Assembly (NCBI RefSeq): GCF_035222485.1
Contig: NC_085921.1
Coordinates: 868,001-932,000 of the forward strand
Origin: Podospora pseudoanserina
Taxonomy: Eukaryota; Ascomycota; Sordariomycetes; Sordariales; Podosporaceae
DNA length: 64,000 nucleotides
Direction: 5' to 3'
In this document: positions 11,546 through 24,057 of the stretch, piece by piece
How positions within the stretch are numbered: position 1 is the stretch's first letter
How the letters are laid out: every line of letters begins with the position of its first letter
Notes under the pieces: generated by a model
Databases searched by the model: none
Told to the model about the DNA's origin: nothing
The model's input: only the letters and a program-made list of their open reading frames with translations
Made by a program: the position numbers and the translations under genes

Positions 11546-11771
11546 GGAGGCAACCATTTGCATAAGGGGATGGGTGGACGTTTTGGGCATTTCCACATTC
11601 TGGAAAATCACCTGATTTGACAATCCCATTCTCTGCAAGAAAATCAACTACAGTATGATGATGGCTGGAGAGAATATGTTAAATGTTAACAAGAAACTGC
11701 ATTAAAACTAAACAACTAATCAACTAAAAAGGAAACTATCGGCCGTTACAGAGTGAAAATCATGAAAACAA

Positions 11772-11802
<31 letters not shown>

Positions 11803-12012
11803 AAAGAAAAAGAAAATAAATGAAAAAAGAAGGGGGTATTCCTTATTCCTTTGCCCACGCTGCCAAATGTTCCAAATCAATCCATCTATCCCATCCCATA
11901 CCATTCCATACCAACCCATCATGTCGTGAATCGCAGGAGATATATCAAAGAAAAACAAAACAAGAAAAAAAAAAAGGTATCCAAATAGTCATAAATCATA
12001 CCCAACTCTCAT
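7644..12012. other. 4.4 kb without a supported gene
   Basis: Open frames here are up to about 180 codons, but none shows a family motif, convincing splice sites or protein-like composition. A small hairpin (CAGGGGC-N6-GCCCCTG) sits near 8445-8465. Polypurine tracts occur at 10140-10170, CA/TG dinucleotide runs near 10545-10565 and 11515-11543, and an A tract at 11771-11791. The right end (11400-12012) is AT-rich, next to the 3' end of the zinc-finger gene. Regulatory DNA, non-coding transcripts or decayed transposon sequence are all possible; I cannot tell which. Confidence 0.4.
11515..11543. repeat. (TG)n microsatellite
   Basis: A perfect TG dinucleotide run of about 14 units. Confidence 0.95.
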
Positions 12013-12918
12013 TTATTCCTCCTCCCCCTCAGCATCAACATCCCCCTCCGCATCCTCCTCCTCCTCCCCCCTCCCACTAACCACAATCTCCTCCCTCACC
12101 CCCCTCCCTTTTTGTCCCTGTCCCCCCCTAACCTGCCCGTTCCCGCTACCCCCCTGCCTCTCCAACACCTTCCTCAACTCCCACCTCCCCCCCCGTCCCC
12201 CCCGTTCAATAATCCCCACCTCCCTACTCCTAGCCCACTCAACCAAGCTCCCATCCTCCTCCCCCCCAAACCTGACCCGCCCCTCCCTCCCCAACGCCGC
12301 CCCCTCCAGATGCTTAGCCACATGCTCCATCCTCTGATCCCACGCCTCCGGGCCCCTAAACTCCCCCACCTTACACCCCTTGACAGGACACCTCATAACC
12401 TCAGGCAGCTTACACCTCTCCCTCTTCCCCCTCTCCTGCAGCTCCCTCAACCTCCCCTCCCACCCGGCCATCTCCTCCTTTTCCCCCGGCGTCAACACCC
12501 CCCCTTTATTCGCCCTCCCAGCACAAAGTTTCTTCGCCCCAGCAGGCATGTGCATCCTCTTCAGGTGCTGGGTGTACAAATCCTTGCGATTGAAAATCGC
12601 CCCATTCGGCAGACGACAACCGCCATTGTTCGTCTTGGCGCACACACCCTCTGTGCAGAGCCAGTAGTCCAGCAGCAGGTGCTGCGTGATGACGTGACGC
12701 TTCCATTCGTTCTTGGCCGCAAAGGTCGCTTCGCAGCCGGCAAAATGGAACACGCAAGTGAAGGGGCGGGTGTGCTGCTTCTTGACGTGGGCGTCAAAGT
12801 CGGTGCGGTCGGGAAAGTCGGTTCGGTTGCAGTCGGGGCATTTGAAGGATACCGAGGAGGGGGCCAAGGGGTTGATCCGGCGTGGGGAGGGTTTGGGGAG
12901 CCGCTGCTGCTTGGGCGG

Positions 12919-12953
<35 letters not shown>

Positions 12954-13803
12954 GAGGCTGGGGGTGCCAGACTTGGGTTGGGATGCGTTGTTGTTGGATG
13001 ATGGGAGCGGGATGGATGTTGTTGTTGAGTTTGGTTTTCTTGGCAGGGCGGTGCTCGTCTTCAGAGCCAGAGTCGGAGTGGCGTTTGGGGGTTGGGGGGA
13101 AGGAAGACTCCTCGGAAGAGGAGTCGCTGTCGTGGTCGAGCTCCCGCTTAAGGGGAGAAGAGTAAGAAGTAGAAGCCTGGATCTCCTCCTTGATCATGGG
13201 CATGTCCTCGGCCGGACTGGCAAGACGAGTAAAGTCGGAGCCGACGGTGTTTTGGTTGGTGCTCATGTCGCACTGGGTGGATGTGTAGCTCGGCTCAAAG
13301 AACATGCCCTGGCTGTAGTCCATGTCGTTGTCGTTGTAGAGCGAGTTCATGCCGCCGTCAGTCCAGGCCCCGTAGCTCGGCATCATGCCCGAGCCCGTGA
13401 ACCTGATGATGGCGTCGTGAGTGCTCGAGAAGTCGTCAAACTGCCCTGGCGTGGGTGAGAAGACAGATAGGACCTCAGGGGGCGTCGTGGGATGCTCGTA
13501 GTAAGATTCAGTCTCAGCACCGGGGCTCGGGGCGCTGCCCGAGGCGGAGGACGGCTCGTGGGAAGACATGGGACTGGCGAATCGTTGTTGCGTCGGTGGT
13601 GGAACAGCGGAAACGCCCATGCTCGTAAAGTATGTCTTGGAGTGGGTGTCGTTCAGGAACCGCTGAGTGGTGGCGGAGAGGATAGGGTCGATGTAAAGGT
13701 TACCCTCAGTCTGTGTCGCAGCCAAGTCTTGGATAGGAACGTCGATGTTCGCATATCCAAAGCTCGAAGTGCTGCTGAAGATGGTTGAGAAGTGGCCAGC
13801 CAT
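12013..13803 (-). CDS. C2H2 zinc-finger transcription factor (596 residues, intronless)
   Basis: The start is the ATG at 13803 (MAGHFSTIFSSTSSFGYANI) and the frame is uninterrupted to 12013. The first 280 residues are Ser/Thr/Pro-rich and acidic, as in an activation region. A basic stretch (RPAKKTKLNN, possible NLS) and a polyQ tract precede the fingers. Finger 1 has C322, C325, H339 and H344. Finger 2 has C350, C357, H370 and H375 and contains the core AAKNEWKRHVITQH. A third, irregular finger begins at WLC (C383, C388) and ends QHLKRMH (H413, H418). A further Cys/His pair set (CPVKGCKVGEF...HVAKH) lies near residues 466-495. The C-terminus is Gly/Arg-rich, then acidic. DNA binding in the nucleus is expected; the targets are unknown. 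The same KNxWKRHxxxQH core occurs in the next minus-strand gene at 21066-24057. Confidence 0.85.
12918..12954. repeat. (GTT)n repeat encoding polyglutamine
   Basis: Twelve or so uninterrupted GTT units on the plus strand are read as CAA (Gln) codons by the minus-strand zinc-finger gene. The run is pure in codon use, so it may vary in length between strains. Confidence 0.9.
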
Positions 13804-16800
13804 CTTGAATGGTGATGAGGGAAAGAGAGGTGGTCGATGTTGGGGCAGAAAGCGTCAAAGACACAAACGTACGGCAAGCCAGAGCTGTATAGCCTCAAGC
13901 TTGAAGAGCCAACATGGGAGGGTGCGAGTAGTTATGTGCGGTGCTGTCTGAAGGATCCAGCAAAGGAAAATGGAAATGAAGTCGCGGTGCTGGTCGAGGT
14001 ATGGGTGGCACGTGAAGATGCAGTGAACAAAAGATGCAACAGCGGATCCTGGACTTGAGACCCACGCACAGTAATATAAAAAGGCGAGGGCGACTTATGC
14101 TGCATGGCTCGATGTGGCGATGATCAAGAACAGACCATGAAGAGCGGGAGCAGCTTGGATCAAATATGAAGAAGACAAAAGGTACGAACCACATGGAGAC
14201 AAGGGCAGTGACCGCGTTTCCATCTTGGTGTGCCATGTTCGGGAGAGCGCGCCAGAGCTGGCGGTTCTTTCTGCTGCTCCCCACTTGTGCCCAAGCCCAC
14301 CACTCTCTAAGCTCATCGCCAGAGGGGAAGGATGCTCCCCCCTTCGTGGCTCGCTGCTTGGGGAGAATGCGGCTCTGCTGTGGGCCCAAGATGTACTCCT
14401 ACAGCCTAAGCACAGCATCTGGGTACAGGAGGGTTCTGCCAAGTAGCCAAGGTGGTAGCGAAAAGGCCCTGGCTCACAGGAGGGGGGGCTGAGGCCAGGT
14501 TCCCAGGCCACCCCTGGCGGCAGGGGGGCGGACGGGGTTGGCAACAATCTCTTGAGAAGCGCTAGAAGGGTGTTGTGAGCCGTCGTCTTTGAGCGCTGCG
14601 CCTCAGGCTTGCTTGCTTTCTGAACAAGAGGTGAGTTGTATACGGGACAAGTCTGCAATGTACAGTGCACAGGGTACATGATACCTACAGAGGAAGCGCG
14701 CGAGATGTCGAAACAGACTCGGGAGCTGTTTCCAGTGAGAGTTCGTTTACTTTGCATGCCCGGTTCTCCCGCCGAGCACTCTCGGGACTTCACAGCAGAG
14801 GCCAGTCGCTCGGGTATCTGATATGTCACAAGCGGGGCCGAGTCAATGGCGTGAACATGAACAGCAAGGTACATACCCCAGACTGCAGACTGCCCTGGAG
14901 CGCGGAGGGGTTGTGGGCGAGAGCGATGGTTCGCGGACAGCTGTTGTAGCTCTTGATGATATCGACACCCTCCCCCAGACACCTCCCCTGGTCGAGCAAA
15001 ATTCCCCACCCCCCCCATTCCCCAACCCGACAAGAGGAGACGGCAGATGACGGGATGACCAAATTTGAGGCTCTTTTGTGCTTTTACTTGCTTGTATTCG
15101 TCGTCCTGCTTCCCCGGACGGCGGCGTGATTTGTGGCTCCCGATGAAAGTGGTATTTGCCCATTTCCGATCAGAGTGGGCGCCACAAGGTCGATTTACTC
15201 CCTGCATGAGCATATGTCAGTCACGTCAGTCAGGAAAGAAGAAAAAGCTGAAAAAATCAATTCATCACGATGTTTGGTTTGCTGTGCTTGTTGGTGATTT
15301 GGGAGGTGGTCGGTGCACTTAGGATGACCGCTAAAACAGACGCTAAGAAGCTGTCCGTTTCTCCCCAGACTGAGGTGCCCCACTGGATCCAGTGAGTGGC
15401 CCAGGGACCACAAACGCTCGAATCCTTATTAACCCTTGGCTATGGCGTCTGTTTACGTTTCCATCTTTCTTGGCGGGGCTTCCGTCTCTTCTTGATGCTT
15501 GAGATGAATTCCATCGTTGACAGTCGACTGTCGTGTCGTGTCGTCTCGGGCACATCTGACATCTCGCTAGTTTCTGTCACGTTCACCAAAACAGCCCAAG
15601 CATGCAGGGCATCCAAGGGCGACAACACACTGCGATCGATTTCCTCACCAGGACTATGACAGATAGCAGACGGGAGAGAAAAAGAAGGGTTGCAACCGCG
15701 GACGTGGCAGACATCCGGAAAAGGTGGGGTTCTACGCCCAGCTTCTGAGCATCTTCCCCTCTGGTCTCAACCATGGCCGCTCTGATTGGGCCCTTTGCGT
15801 CGCCGGTCAGAATGGAATCTCTCTTTCCCGTCTTCAAACCCAGCGCCCTGGGCTCGCCTCTGTCTTGGGCCCTGGCCCTTCCCGTCCCTCTCTGATATGC
15901 CGTCGTTCGTCAGCAAATCACAACTCCACCGCCATTTCAACCTCAGAGTAGGGTGATATTGTAATTTCTGATGCTAAAGACTTCACATCTGGACAGTCAC
16001 ATGTTTCTGCGCCGGCCAGTGATTAGCAGAAATCTCTGTCGGGCCCAGTCTTCCCCTGCCCGCCCGCCGTCCTCCCACAGCTTTCGCCTCCTCGCTCTGG
16101 TCTTCAACTCGTCCCGGCGGCAGCAGCGTGGCTGTCAGACTTGTCGCGGGCCCGGGGGATTGATGGCCAATCAGCATGACACCCCAGAGAGCAAGCAAGT
16201 CAAGCAACAAGCAAAGCCTATTCTCGTCTTGGGGGCCAGAAATCTTGGGAAGGACCCAACCCCACGGTCAGAGACCGCCCTAGTCGACGTTTCTCTTTGC
16301 CGGGGACGGGCCTCAATGACGACTACCTATCGGTCTCTGTAAACGGCAAATGGCCATCGGTCGAGCTTTTAGCCTCTTGACCGGCGATAGAACATGGAGC
16401 GGTCAGAGACGCATGAGCTTAATTGGCCCGACACCCGTCACAATGTCACGATAGCAAATGGACACTGGTAAGACTGCCGCTGCGACACTGGAGGGGGAAG
16501 CCTGGCAAGGCGACGGTGGTGGTGACGGTGCTTGTGGTCGCCTTGTTCTTTGTATGCACCCCGCCGTGTAACTCCAACTGATCAGCCAAACACTTCCGAG
16601 GGAACAACTTCACCAACTGGCGACACCCCGTTGCCAAGAGATTATCAGCAATGACAGAAACAAAAAAGACAAATCGGTCAAGAAGCAACGTCTCACATGG
16701 GTTGTTGACCTTGGCCGCCACGACGGGCCTCCTTTCACAAATGACAATCGAAGCTGGACAGACACCTCTACCACACACCTAGATCCGGCCCATTGGTCTC

Positions 16801-18542
16801 ATGATGAAAAGCGCCCGTCTAGGCGCGACCGACATCCTTCCATCTAGGCAAGCCCCTCCGCGAATCTGACCAACCCATCCGTCCTGGTGGCGTCCCTTTG
16901 ATCGGATATGGGGGGGCCTGCGTCAATGCCGTATGAAACAAACAACTAAAAAGAGCAGACCAAGGGCGCAGCAGGGGTTGGCTCTTGCATAGACTTCCAC
17001 TTTCCAGAACGAATGACGAGTCTCCATAACGTCATGGCCGCGTCCATGTCGACCTCGAGATCTCTTCAGATGTTGAGAGATCAGACGGAGCGCCCTTGGC
17101 TCCAGCCCAGTCCAGACGCATATGTAAGCCCGATGTAAACATGCCAATTACACTCTCATGAGCTACACCATCCTGTCATGGGTCTTATGGCTGTTCTACC
17201 CCTGAGGGTTTACCCCTGCATCTGGAGATCTCAGACTTCAAGAGTCTCTTGGGAGAGTGGCCGGGCCAGCCACCCTACGTCATGGTGAATTCCAAATTCA
17301 TGGCGGTTCGCTCAAAATAGGTCATCTGGGCCGGCTGTGAACTCACTGCCAACTCTGTTTTGGTGTCGGTATCCCAACTGGGTGTCTTCATCGGGCAAAG
17401 GGCTTCCTTACACTCCCAACCGACGAGGCAAAGATATCAGAGCCCTAGATGATACTTCTAATCTGGTGACTGGGATCTTGTTATTTGCCCGTCTTTCGGT
17501 TCAGATGCAAGCCAAGTGCCTTGCCAAATTGATGGGGAAAGTGGTGAAGATTGCGAGAGCAAGCACAGAAAGACACAATCCATTCTGAATAGCAATCACC
17601 CGTCACTCTTCTACCAGCTGTAAATGGACACGAATGGGTCAACAGAGCCCACAACATCCTACCTCTGTCTATAATTCGCAGCCTTGACGCCAAGTACACG
17701 ATGGACGAGGTCATCTTAGGAGGCCCAACGTCCCCGTCCCCGTGCGTACACCATCAACCCTCGTGTCAAAGTGGTAACGAGGCCTGACCACCACCATTCC
17801 ATAGAGGCCATCTTCGTACGCTCATCTTGATGCCTACAAGAACAAAACTATCTACTCAATTGAATTGGCTTGCGATGTTCCAACTTTGCCACCGCCATAG
17901 GCATAGGCTCTTAAGCGCGAGGACGGGGGATGCCGAATTAGACGCCTACTCAACCACCCCTTAGGTCTTTTCCCCCTGCCTCTCCATTGATGAGGTGAAG
18001 TTTAAACGCCGTGGACGACGCAGTATGCAGCGTCCAGACGATTTGCCACCACCAGCTGAGGTCAAGAGCAGCGAAAAGGTTGTTCTAGTCGGGGGATGCA
18101 TCGTGTAATGCCCAAGGCTGGTCTACACCGAACACCAGAAATAGATGTAAACAACATCCCGACCTCCCCATCTTCCTACTAATTTCGCCTCGCAAACCTC
18201 TTGGCCTGCTTTGGCGCCGACAAAGACCTAGGATGCATGAGAATCGCCACCACAGAGTTCATTGACGAGAATATCCTCAGACAAAACACATCCACACCGC
18301 ATGGAAGGCCTGAGTTGTGAGGTGAGACTAAAGTAACCATCTACAAAGAGGGATGTATCATTCTGGACACCAGAGTGCACGTGTGGATGATCAATGTGGG
18401 TGGGAGGTGGTCCTAAACGAGGGTGCGAAGGGCAGTAACGCCATGATGGATGGATGGATGCTCTGGATAGGTAGGTACGTATAGACCTGGCCATAGGGAC
18501 AACAGTTCTCCGGCCGAGAATCTCGGATCTTGTCTGCAATTT

Positions 18543-18572
18543 ACACACACGCACACACACACACACACACAC
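18543..18572. repeat. (CA)n microsatellite
   Basis: A nearly perfect CA run with a single G interruption. Confidence 0.95.
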
Positions 18573-20884
18573 AACCTCTTGGGAGAACATGCAGGATCAA
18601 ACCTCATCTCAGGAGGATCTGTTGTCAACACAGACATGTCGGGACCACAGGCGGCGATGAGGATCATCAGTCGAGTTATGGCCAGGTCTTCAAAGCTGGC
18701 ACTCATTATTTGAATTCATCTTGACCCATCATGGCTACCTAACCGTCCGTCATGAATTCAACACCATCCCACATCCATCCCGATCCCGGCATCAGATACC
18801 ACTCCCTCCAAAGGCACCGAAACGAAGCAGCCTATCACATCGTCCGACTATGTGCCTATTGACTATCTTCCACATGCGGGCTGTCCCTTCGCGCTATCAA
18901 GCCACAGGTTCACAAAAAGACCCTCGAAATACCAAGAAAATGGCACTAGGGAACGCCACAAAAACGTCGCTGTCCAAAAGATACCGACCCAGCACGGCAA
19001 GATCTTGCCGACCTGAACAATGACCAGGCTTGACCGCACAGTCACACCCACTCGAAGAATCCTTTGCTGTAATCATTTGAACCATGAATCAATCAACCAC
19101 ACCAAGGCCTACATGGCATCGAAGACGAGCAACCATCAGAATAAGCATCAAGACATGATATCTTGAATGGGACCAGAAACTCATGCGGCTAGACGCCACC
19201 ACATTCGCAAACAGAGGAAGATCGGCAGGATAATATCGAACGATCAAGAAGACCCATCCATCTGGGCTATCTGGTGTGGCTGGGCCAGCTGAAAGGTGCA
19301 TGTCGAAAGCTGCAAGTTCAACACATGCTTAGGTGAGTAGGATCATGCAAAGCAGCTGCTCACTCACCCGCGAGTCATGATCGCAGTCTCTACAATCACA
19401 CAGAACAAAAGGAATTGAATTGCTTGGAAACACCCTCGAACACCCCCCGGCGTTGGTACCGGACCGGATCTACCGAGCATTATCGAACACAGCTCAGGCT
19501 CCGTTTCTCTCGGCGCTCATCACGACATCCCCCAGGGCACGTAACATCGCCTGCAACTTGCCCAAACCTGACCCTTTTTACACTCGGGGGCAATAGCTCA
19601 GGGCAAAGCCCAGCTAAGTCTCTTTTTCCTCTGGGCAAAGAGAGACTATTTCTCCCCTGACACTCCTGCCCTGAGCCATCACGTGTGGCATTGCGGCTTC
19701 ATTATTTACTAGTCCCCCCCGGTTCAGGCTAGTTTCCTTCTCGGCATCCGGTCAACAGGCAACTTTGATTTCCGCTCAAAGGCTTATTTCGCTCTGGGCA
19801 TCTTATCCTTTTTCTTGTTACCAAAGGGATATTCTCCCCAGCCAACCTGTACACAGTACACTACTAAGCCCACACCGCATGCCCCCTCCCCTCTTACTCT
19901 TTTTGTCAGCCACTAAAGCAAGCCACACTTCTTGGAGAAGGCTTGGAAGTAAGTATCTCACTCAAGTCTGAACCGACATCAGCCGGGTCAAGACATTGCC
20001 GAAAATGAGGCCAACCCCACGGACACATCCCAACCTTCACCACCATGATACCCAGCAGGGATCACTCCCCGACCTCTGCTTTCTCCGCGCTTAATCCTTC
20101 TCTGCCGCTCGAAAAAGGAAACTCGTACAGGCCATCCTAAGAGATTTTGGTCAAAATTCATCCCGGTTGGTCAGGGGAATTTTTTTTTAAACGCGCGTGG
20201 CTTTTGTTGGGCTGAGAGACATACACACATACATCCTTTTATCACTTCGCCCGTCTGTGTGTTTTGGTGGTACAGACGCCTAATTACCGCTGCCACCCTC
20301 ACCCTCACAACCATCATTTTGTCATGATGATGATGATCAGAGGTTGTAGATAGGTAGCTGAGCCAAGCTGGAGGTGGTTGCAATCTCAGTTTTCTTACTC
20401 ATGGGCCGTGTAGCCTTGAGCTCTCCCCGCTTCCTATGTTTCTCCTGACACCATTTCCAGCCCTGAATTCTGTCAGTCCCATCTAGGTGGGTTCCGGTCC
20501 ATCAAACTTGACAGATACCATTCAGATTTGCCCTCCTCGTTCAAACTCCTGCATTTCGCCTCTCACACAATACCAAAATCATTTCACACTTGTCGTCCCC
20601 TTTCATCACCATGATTTTAAGACGTTTCTTCCTACTTATTACATAGATGACGACAACGTGAACTGCAAAAGTGAGATGCAATCAAATTCAAGTCAAGAGA
20701 AAATGCTAGTACTCCTGAATATCCACCCATCCATCTCTATAAACCCATCGTTAATCCTCCCAAAAATACCCAATCCCAAAAATGCCAGAATCCCCCGCTT
20801 GCTCAACCGAAGGACAAAAACATGAGATGCCGTGCATGATACAAAGAGGTAGTTCACACTTTTGCGTAGATGATGATGTCAAAG

Positions 20885-20950
20885 TTTTTTTTTAAAAAAA
20901 AAAAAAACATAAAAAAAACAAAAAAAAACAAAAAAAAAAAAAAAAAAAGA
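20885..20950. repeat. A-rich low-complexity tract
   Basis: Several runs of 7-18 A residues are broken by single T, C or G bases. The tract lies about 120 bp beyond the stop of the minus-strand zinc-finger gene. Confidence 0.9.
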
Positions 20951-21065
20951 AAAGAAAGAAACTGGCCATCCGAAAAAGTGATGAGATGCGTGCTATCCAA
21001 GATGCCCTCCCCCCAAAAACAAAAGAAGAGTAAAAGAAATCTTTCCTCCCAATCGCAATGCTTTC

Positions 21066-24057
21066 TTAATCAAAACTCATCTCCTCATTAGTCGCCTCAT
21101 TCTCAAACGTCCGGCAATTCCTACACTGCGTATGGCTGCAAGTGTCCATACACTGGTTTGTCGTCTCAAAGTTCCAAAATGCACCGCAGTTGCACTATAC
21201 ACCACCAAGTCAGCAACCGGTTATCCACATGTCGCCAAGGCAAAGACAAGCACTTACACAAGTCCACAACATCTCCCCCCTCCCCCGTCCCCCCCTCGAC
21301 CTCTTCCCACTTCTCCCACCCCCAACAACAACATCTCCCCCGTCCTCTTCCCTCCCCCTCTTTTTCGTCCCACCACCACCATTACCAACCCTAACCTCCT
21401 GCTCCCCAACCATCTCCAAACTCCTCCAACTCCCAATATCAACCTTCTCAAACCCCCCCTTCCCCATAAAATGACAATCAATATGATCAAACCTCTCGCT
21501 GTGCGCCGGCCCCCCCACCCCGAGTGGCTCGACAGTCTTGACGCAAAACCCGCACCAGAACCTGCTCTCGAAGTTCCTCCCATGTCGGTAATCATTCAGC
21601 TTCCGTTCAATCTCCCCCCCGTCGCGAAACTGGTGATCCCGTTCCAGATGCCACTTTAGGCTCTCCCTGCGATGACAAACCTTGCCGCATTCATAACCCC
21701 CCTCACCAGCAGCAGCGGCAGAAAAAACCTGCTCGGTGCACCGCCAAATCTCCAGCTGAAAGTGCTGGCTGTTTTCGTGTCGCTTCCAGTCATTCTTGCT
21801 CCCAAAACGCTTGTCACAATTTGAAAATGTGCAGGCGTAGGGTTTCGCGTGGCGCTTTTGGTGTTTTCTTTACCCCGAAAAGAATTAGTCGCTTGATACT
21901 GAATTTGGGGACGGGGAGGGGACATACTTAAGCTCGCAAGGCCTCGAAAAAACCTTGTTGCAATCATCAATCTCGCACTTGACCTCCTTCGTAACCTCGG
22001 CAACAACAGACGACGGCGCAGACGGCGTCGTCGTCGTCGTGTTGTTAAGAACCACCACCTCCTCCGACTTTTGATACCCAAACTCCTTCACAATCCTATC
22101 CAGCATCCCCCGTGACCTGAGAATCTCCAACGTCGCCTTGAGGTTCTCCACATCCCCCAAATCTATCGAGACAACACTCCCCGGTGATTGCCCGATGGCA
22201 GTAGTAGTAGTAGTGGTGGTGGTGGTAGTAGTAGTGGTAGTAGTAGTAGGCTCGGGAGATGGCGTCGCACCAGCAAGAAGCTGGAGCCGGCTGGCGTCTT
22301 CTTCAAGATTGGACGAGTCCGGTTTTTCAGAGACTTCGTTGTCCTCCTCCCCAGCTTCAGATTCCTCATCACCCACTATGGCGGCCGACTGTCTTCTGGA
22401 ATAATCCAGAGTCATCTGGTCTGGCGAGATGGAAGTTAAAGTCACAGGTTCATTTTTGGGCTGCTGCTGCTGCTGCTCCGCAAATTCATCATCATCATCT
22501 TCTTCTTCCTCCTGCATGATATTGTCCGGGCTGGTGTCATCGTCTATCTGTATCACCACGGCGGGGTGGGCGTGCATCTCACCCGCTTCATCCATCGAAG
22601 GTAAAAGTCCACTGCCGGCACCGGTTAGAATATCCGGAGAGACATATCCCGGTTGCTCCAAGGTTTGCTCCTGAACCGGGGGCTCAACCTGCTGCTGGAA
22701 TCCATGTGGAATGTTCAGTCCTTGGAGATCCATCTCAATGGGGATACGTGGGTCATCTAGTCCGGTTTGGCTCTGGTGGCTGTGGAATCCAGAGGCGTTC
22801 ATGAGAGTAGAGTAATCCGGCTGGCTCATTGATGAGCGGTACATCAGGTGCTGTGGTTGGATCACCGCAGGTTCATCGGGCATATGATGGGAGAGACTCG
22901 TCACGGGCTGGCCATGTCCTAGTCCGCTCCATGACGCATGTTGACCAGCATAGGTAGAGTGTGTTCCCGCTTCCGAAGGCGCGTGCTCGGAGGCAACGGA
23001 AGCACCGCCGATATCCGGGCGGCCACTGGCGATAACAATGTTAGCTTCCCAACTAGAAATGTTGATGAGTACAAGGTAACGCACCGATACAAAAAGTTGG
23101 ACAAGTCCATGTTCTCCTTGTGATGTACTCGCTTCAGATGCTGCCTGAAGTTGTCTGGCCTCGGCCACGTCTTGTTCTTGTCCTTGCACGAGTCGATAAA
23201 ACATTGATAGACAGGTGTATCACTCTTGTAGATCCTGTGGACGCCCGCCCTGTGGCGGTCCAGGTCGTTGTTAGTACTGAATCCCTCGGTTGCCTTGGGA
23301 CAATCTGGCATATCGCATTTGAACGGCTTTTCGTGCCGTGCTTTGTGCTTCCTGGCAAGCAATATTGCATCAGCAAAGTCTGATCAACCCCGAGTGAACA
23401 AATTCCGGCAACGTACCTGAGCTCCGAGTTTGTCTTGAAGGTGAGCTGTGGGCAATCGAGACATCTGAGGTTGTTAGCAGTCGAAGTGGTGGAACCCGCC
23501 CGTTGACTTCGAGCATCGCGGCGGCGTGGCCTGTCGTCGGTCGTGACTTGGCTTAGACCATAGCGACTAAACTGCTGTGTGATGTTTTGCGTCTCTGGGT
23601 TGTCGACGTCCCCATTATACACTGATGACGGGTTGCCCACGCTCCGAATGGTTTGGCTCCCGTAACCCGAATCGGACACAAGCTTTCCTCCGGTTGGGCT
23701 CACGAGCGTTTCTGCTTCAGACGGGGGTGCATTGTTTCGATACTCGGTATAAATAGGTGCGGTGAAATCAGAGTCTCTCCATGAGACTGGTGCTGTGGCT
23801 AGTTGAGAGTTTTTGACAATACGGTAATTCTTCAAGAAATCGCTGGCGTTCAACGTGCTTGCCATCATGTTTTGCTGCGGGACATGTCTGTTGCCATAGG
23901 TACTCAAGCCGCCCAGATTGTCCTGCATCATGGCATATGCTGAGTAGTTGTTGATACCAGCCCCCGATGGCCTGGTCATGCCCGCCATTTGGGACGAGTC
24001 AGAGGTGGGAGCATGCTCGGCCAGGTGGGCGAAAGAGTACCGCGGAAGCTGCGACAT
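21066..24057 (-). CDS. C2H2 zinc-finger transcription factor with two separate finger clusters (5 exons, 914 residues)
   Basis: Exons are 24057-23417, 23351-23085, 23025-21928, 21867-21258 and 21194-21066. Introns of 65, 59, 60 and 63 nt all have GT donors and AG acceptors, and every junction keeps frame. The first finger cluster spans residues 199-295: CLDCPQ...HKARH, CDMPDCPKATEGFSTNN...H, and CFIDSC...FRQHLKRVH. A 350-residue acidic, Gln/Thr-rich linker follows, including a run of Thr codons. The second cluster starts near residue 653 with CEIDDCNKVFSRPCELKKHQ, then the core FGSKNDWKRHENSQH, WRCTE, and HRRESLKWHLERDH. Unpaired Cys/His sequence (HTQCRNC) lies near the C-terminus, which ends ATNEEMSFD. 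It is presumably a nuclear DNA-binding regulator. Its second cluster resembles fingers 2-3 of the gene at 12013-13803, which suggests a common family. Confidence 0.88.
22198..22249. repeat. (GTA/GTG)n repeat encoding polythreonine
   Basis: Trinucleotide repeats, GTA and GTG mixed, are translated on the minus strand as a run of Thr residues in the acidic linker of the zinc-finger gene. Confidence 0.9.

Larger units (their letters stand above)
13804..21065. other. 7.3 kb gene desert between two zinc-finger genes
   Basis: No open frame here has a recognisable domain or a credible exon structure. The longest, 372 codons on the minus strand at 14095-15213, has a composition unlike a globular protein and no homology cue. 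The left part must contain the promoter and 5' UTR of the C2H2 gene that starts at 13803. The right end is the 3' flank of the second C2H2 gene. A CA microsatellite (18543-18572) and a poly-A-rich block (20885-20950) are the only distinct sequence features. Confidence 0.5.

Noticed and set aside
14095-15213. A 372-codon open frame on the minus strand
   Set aside because: No motif, no splice support and composition unlike a folded protein. It lies in the upstream region of a zinc-finger gene and is probably chance.
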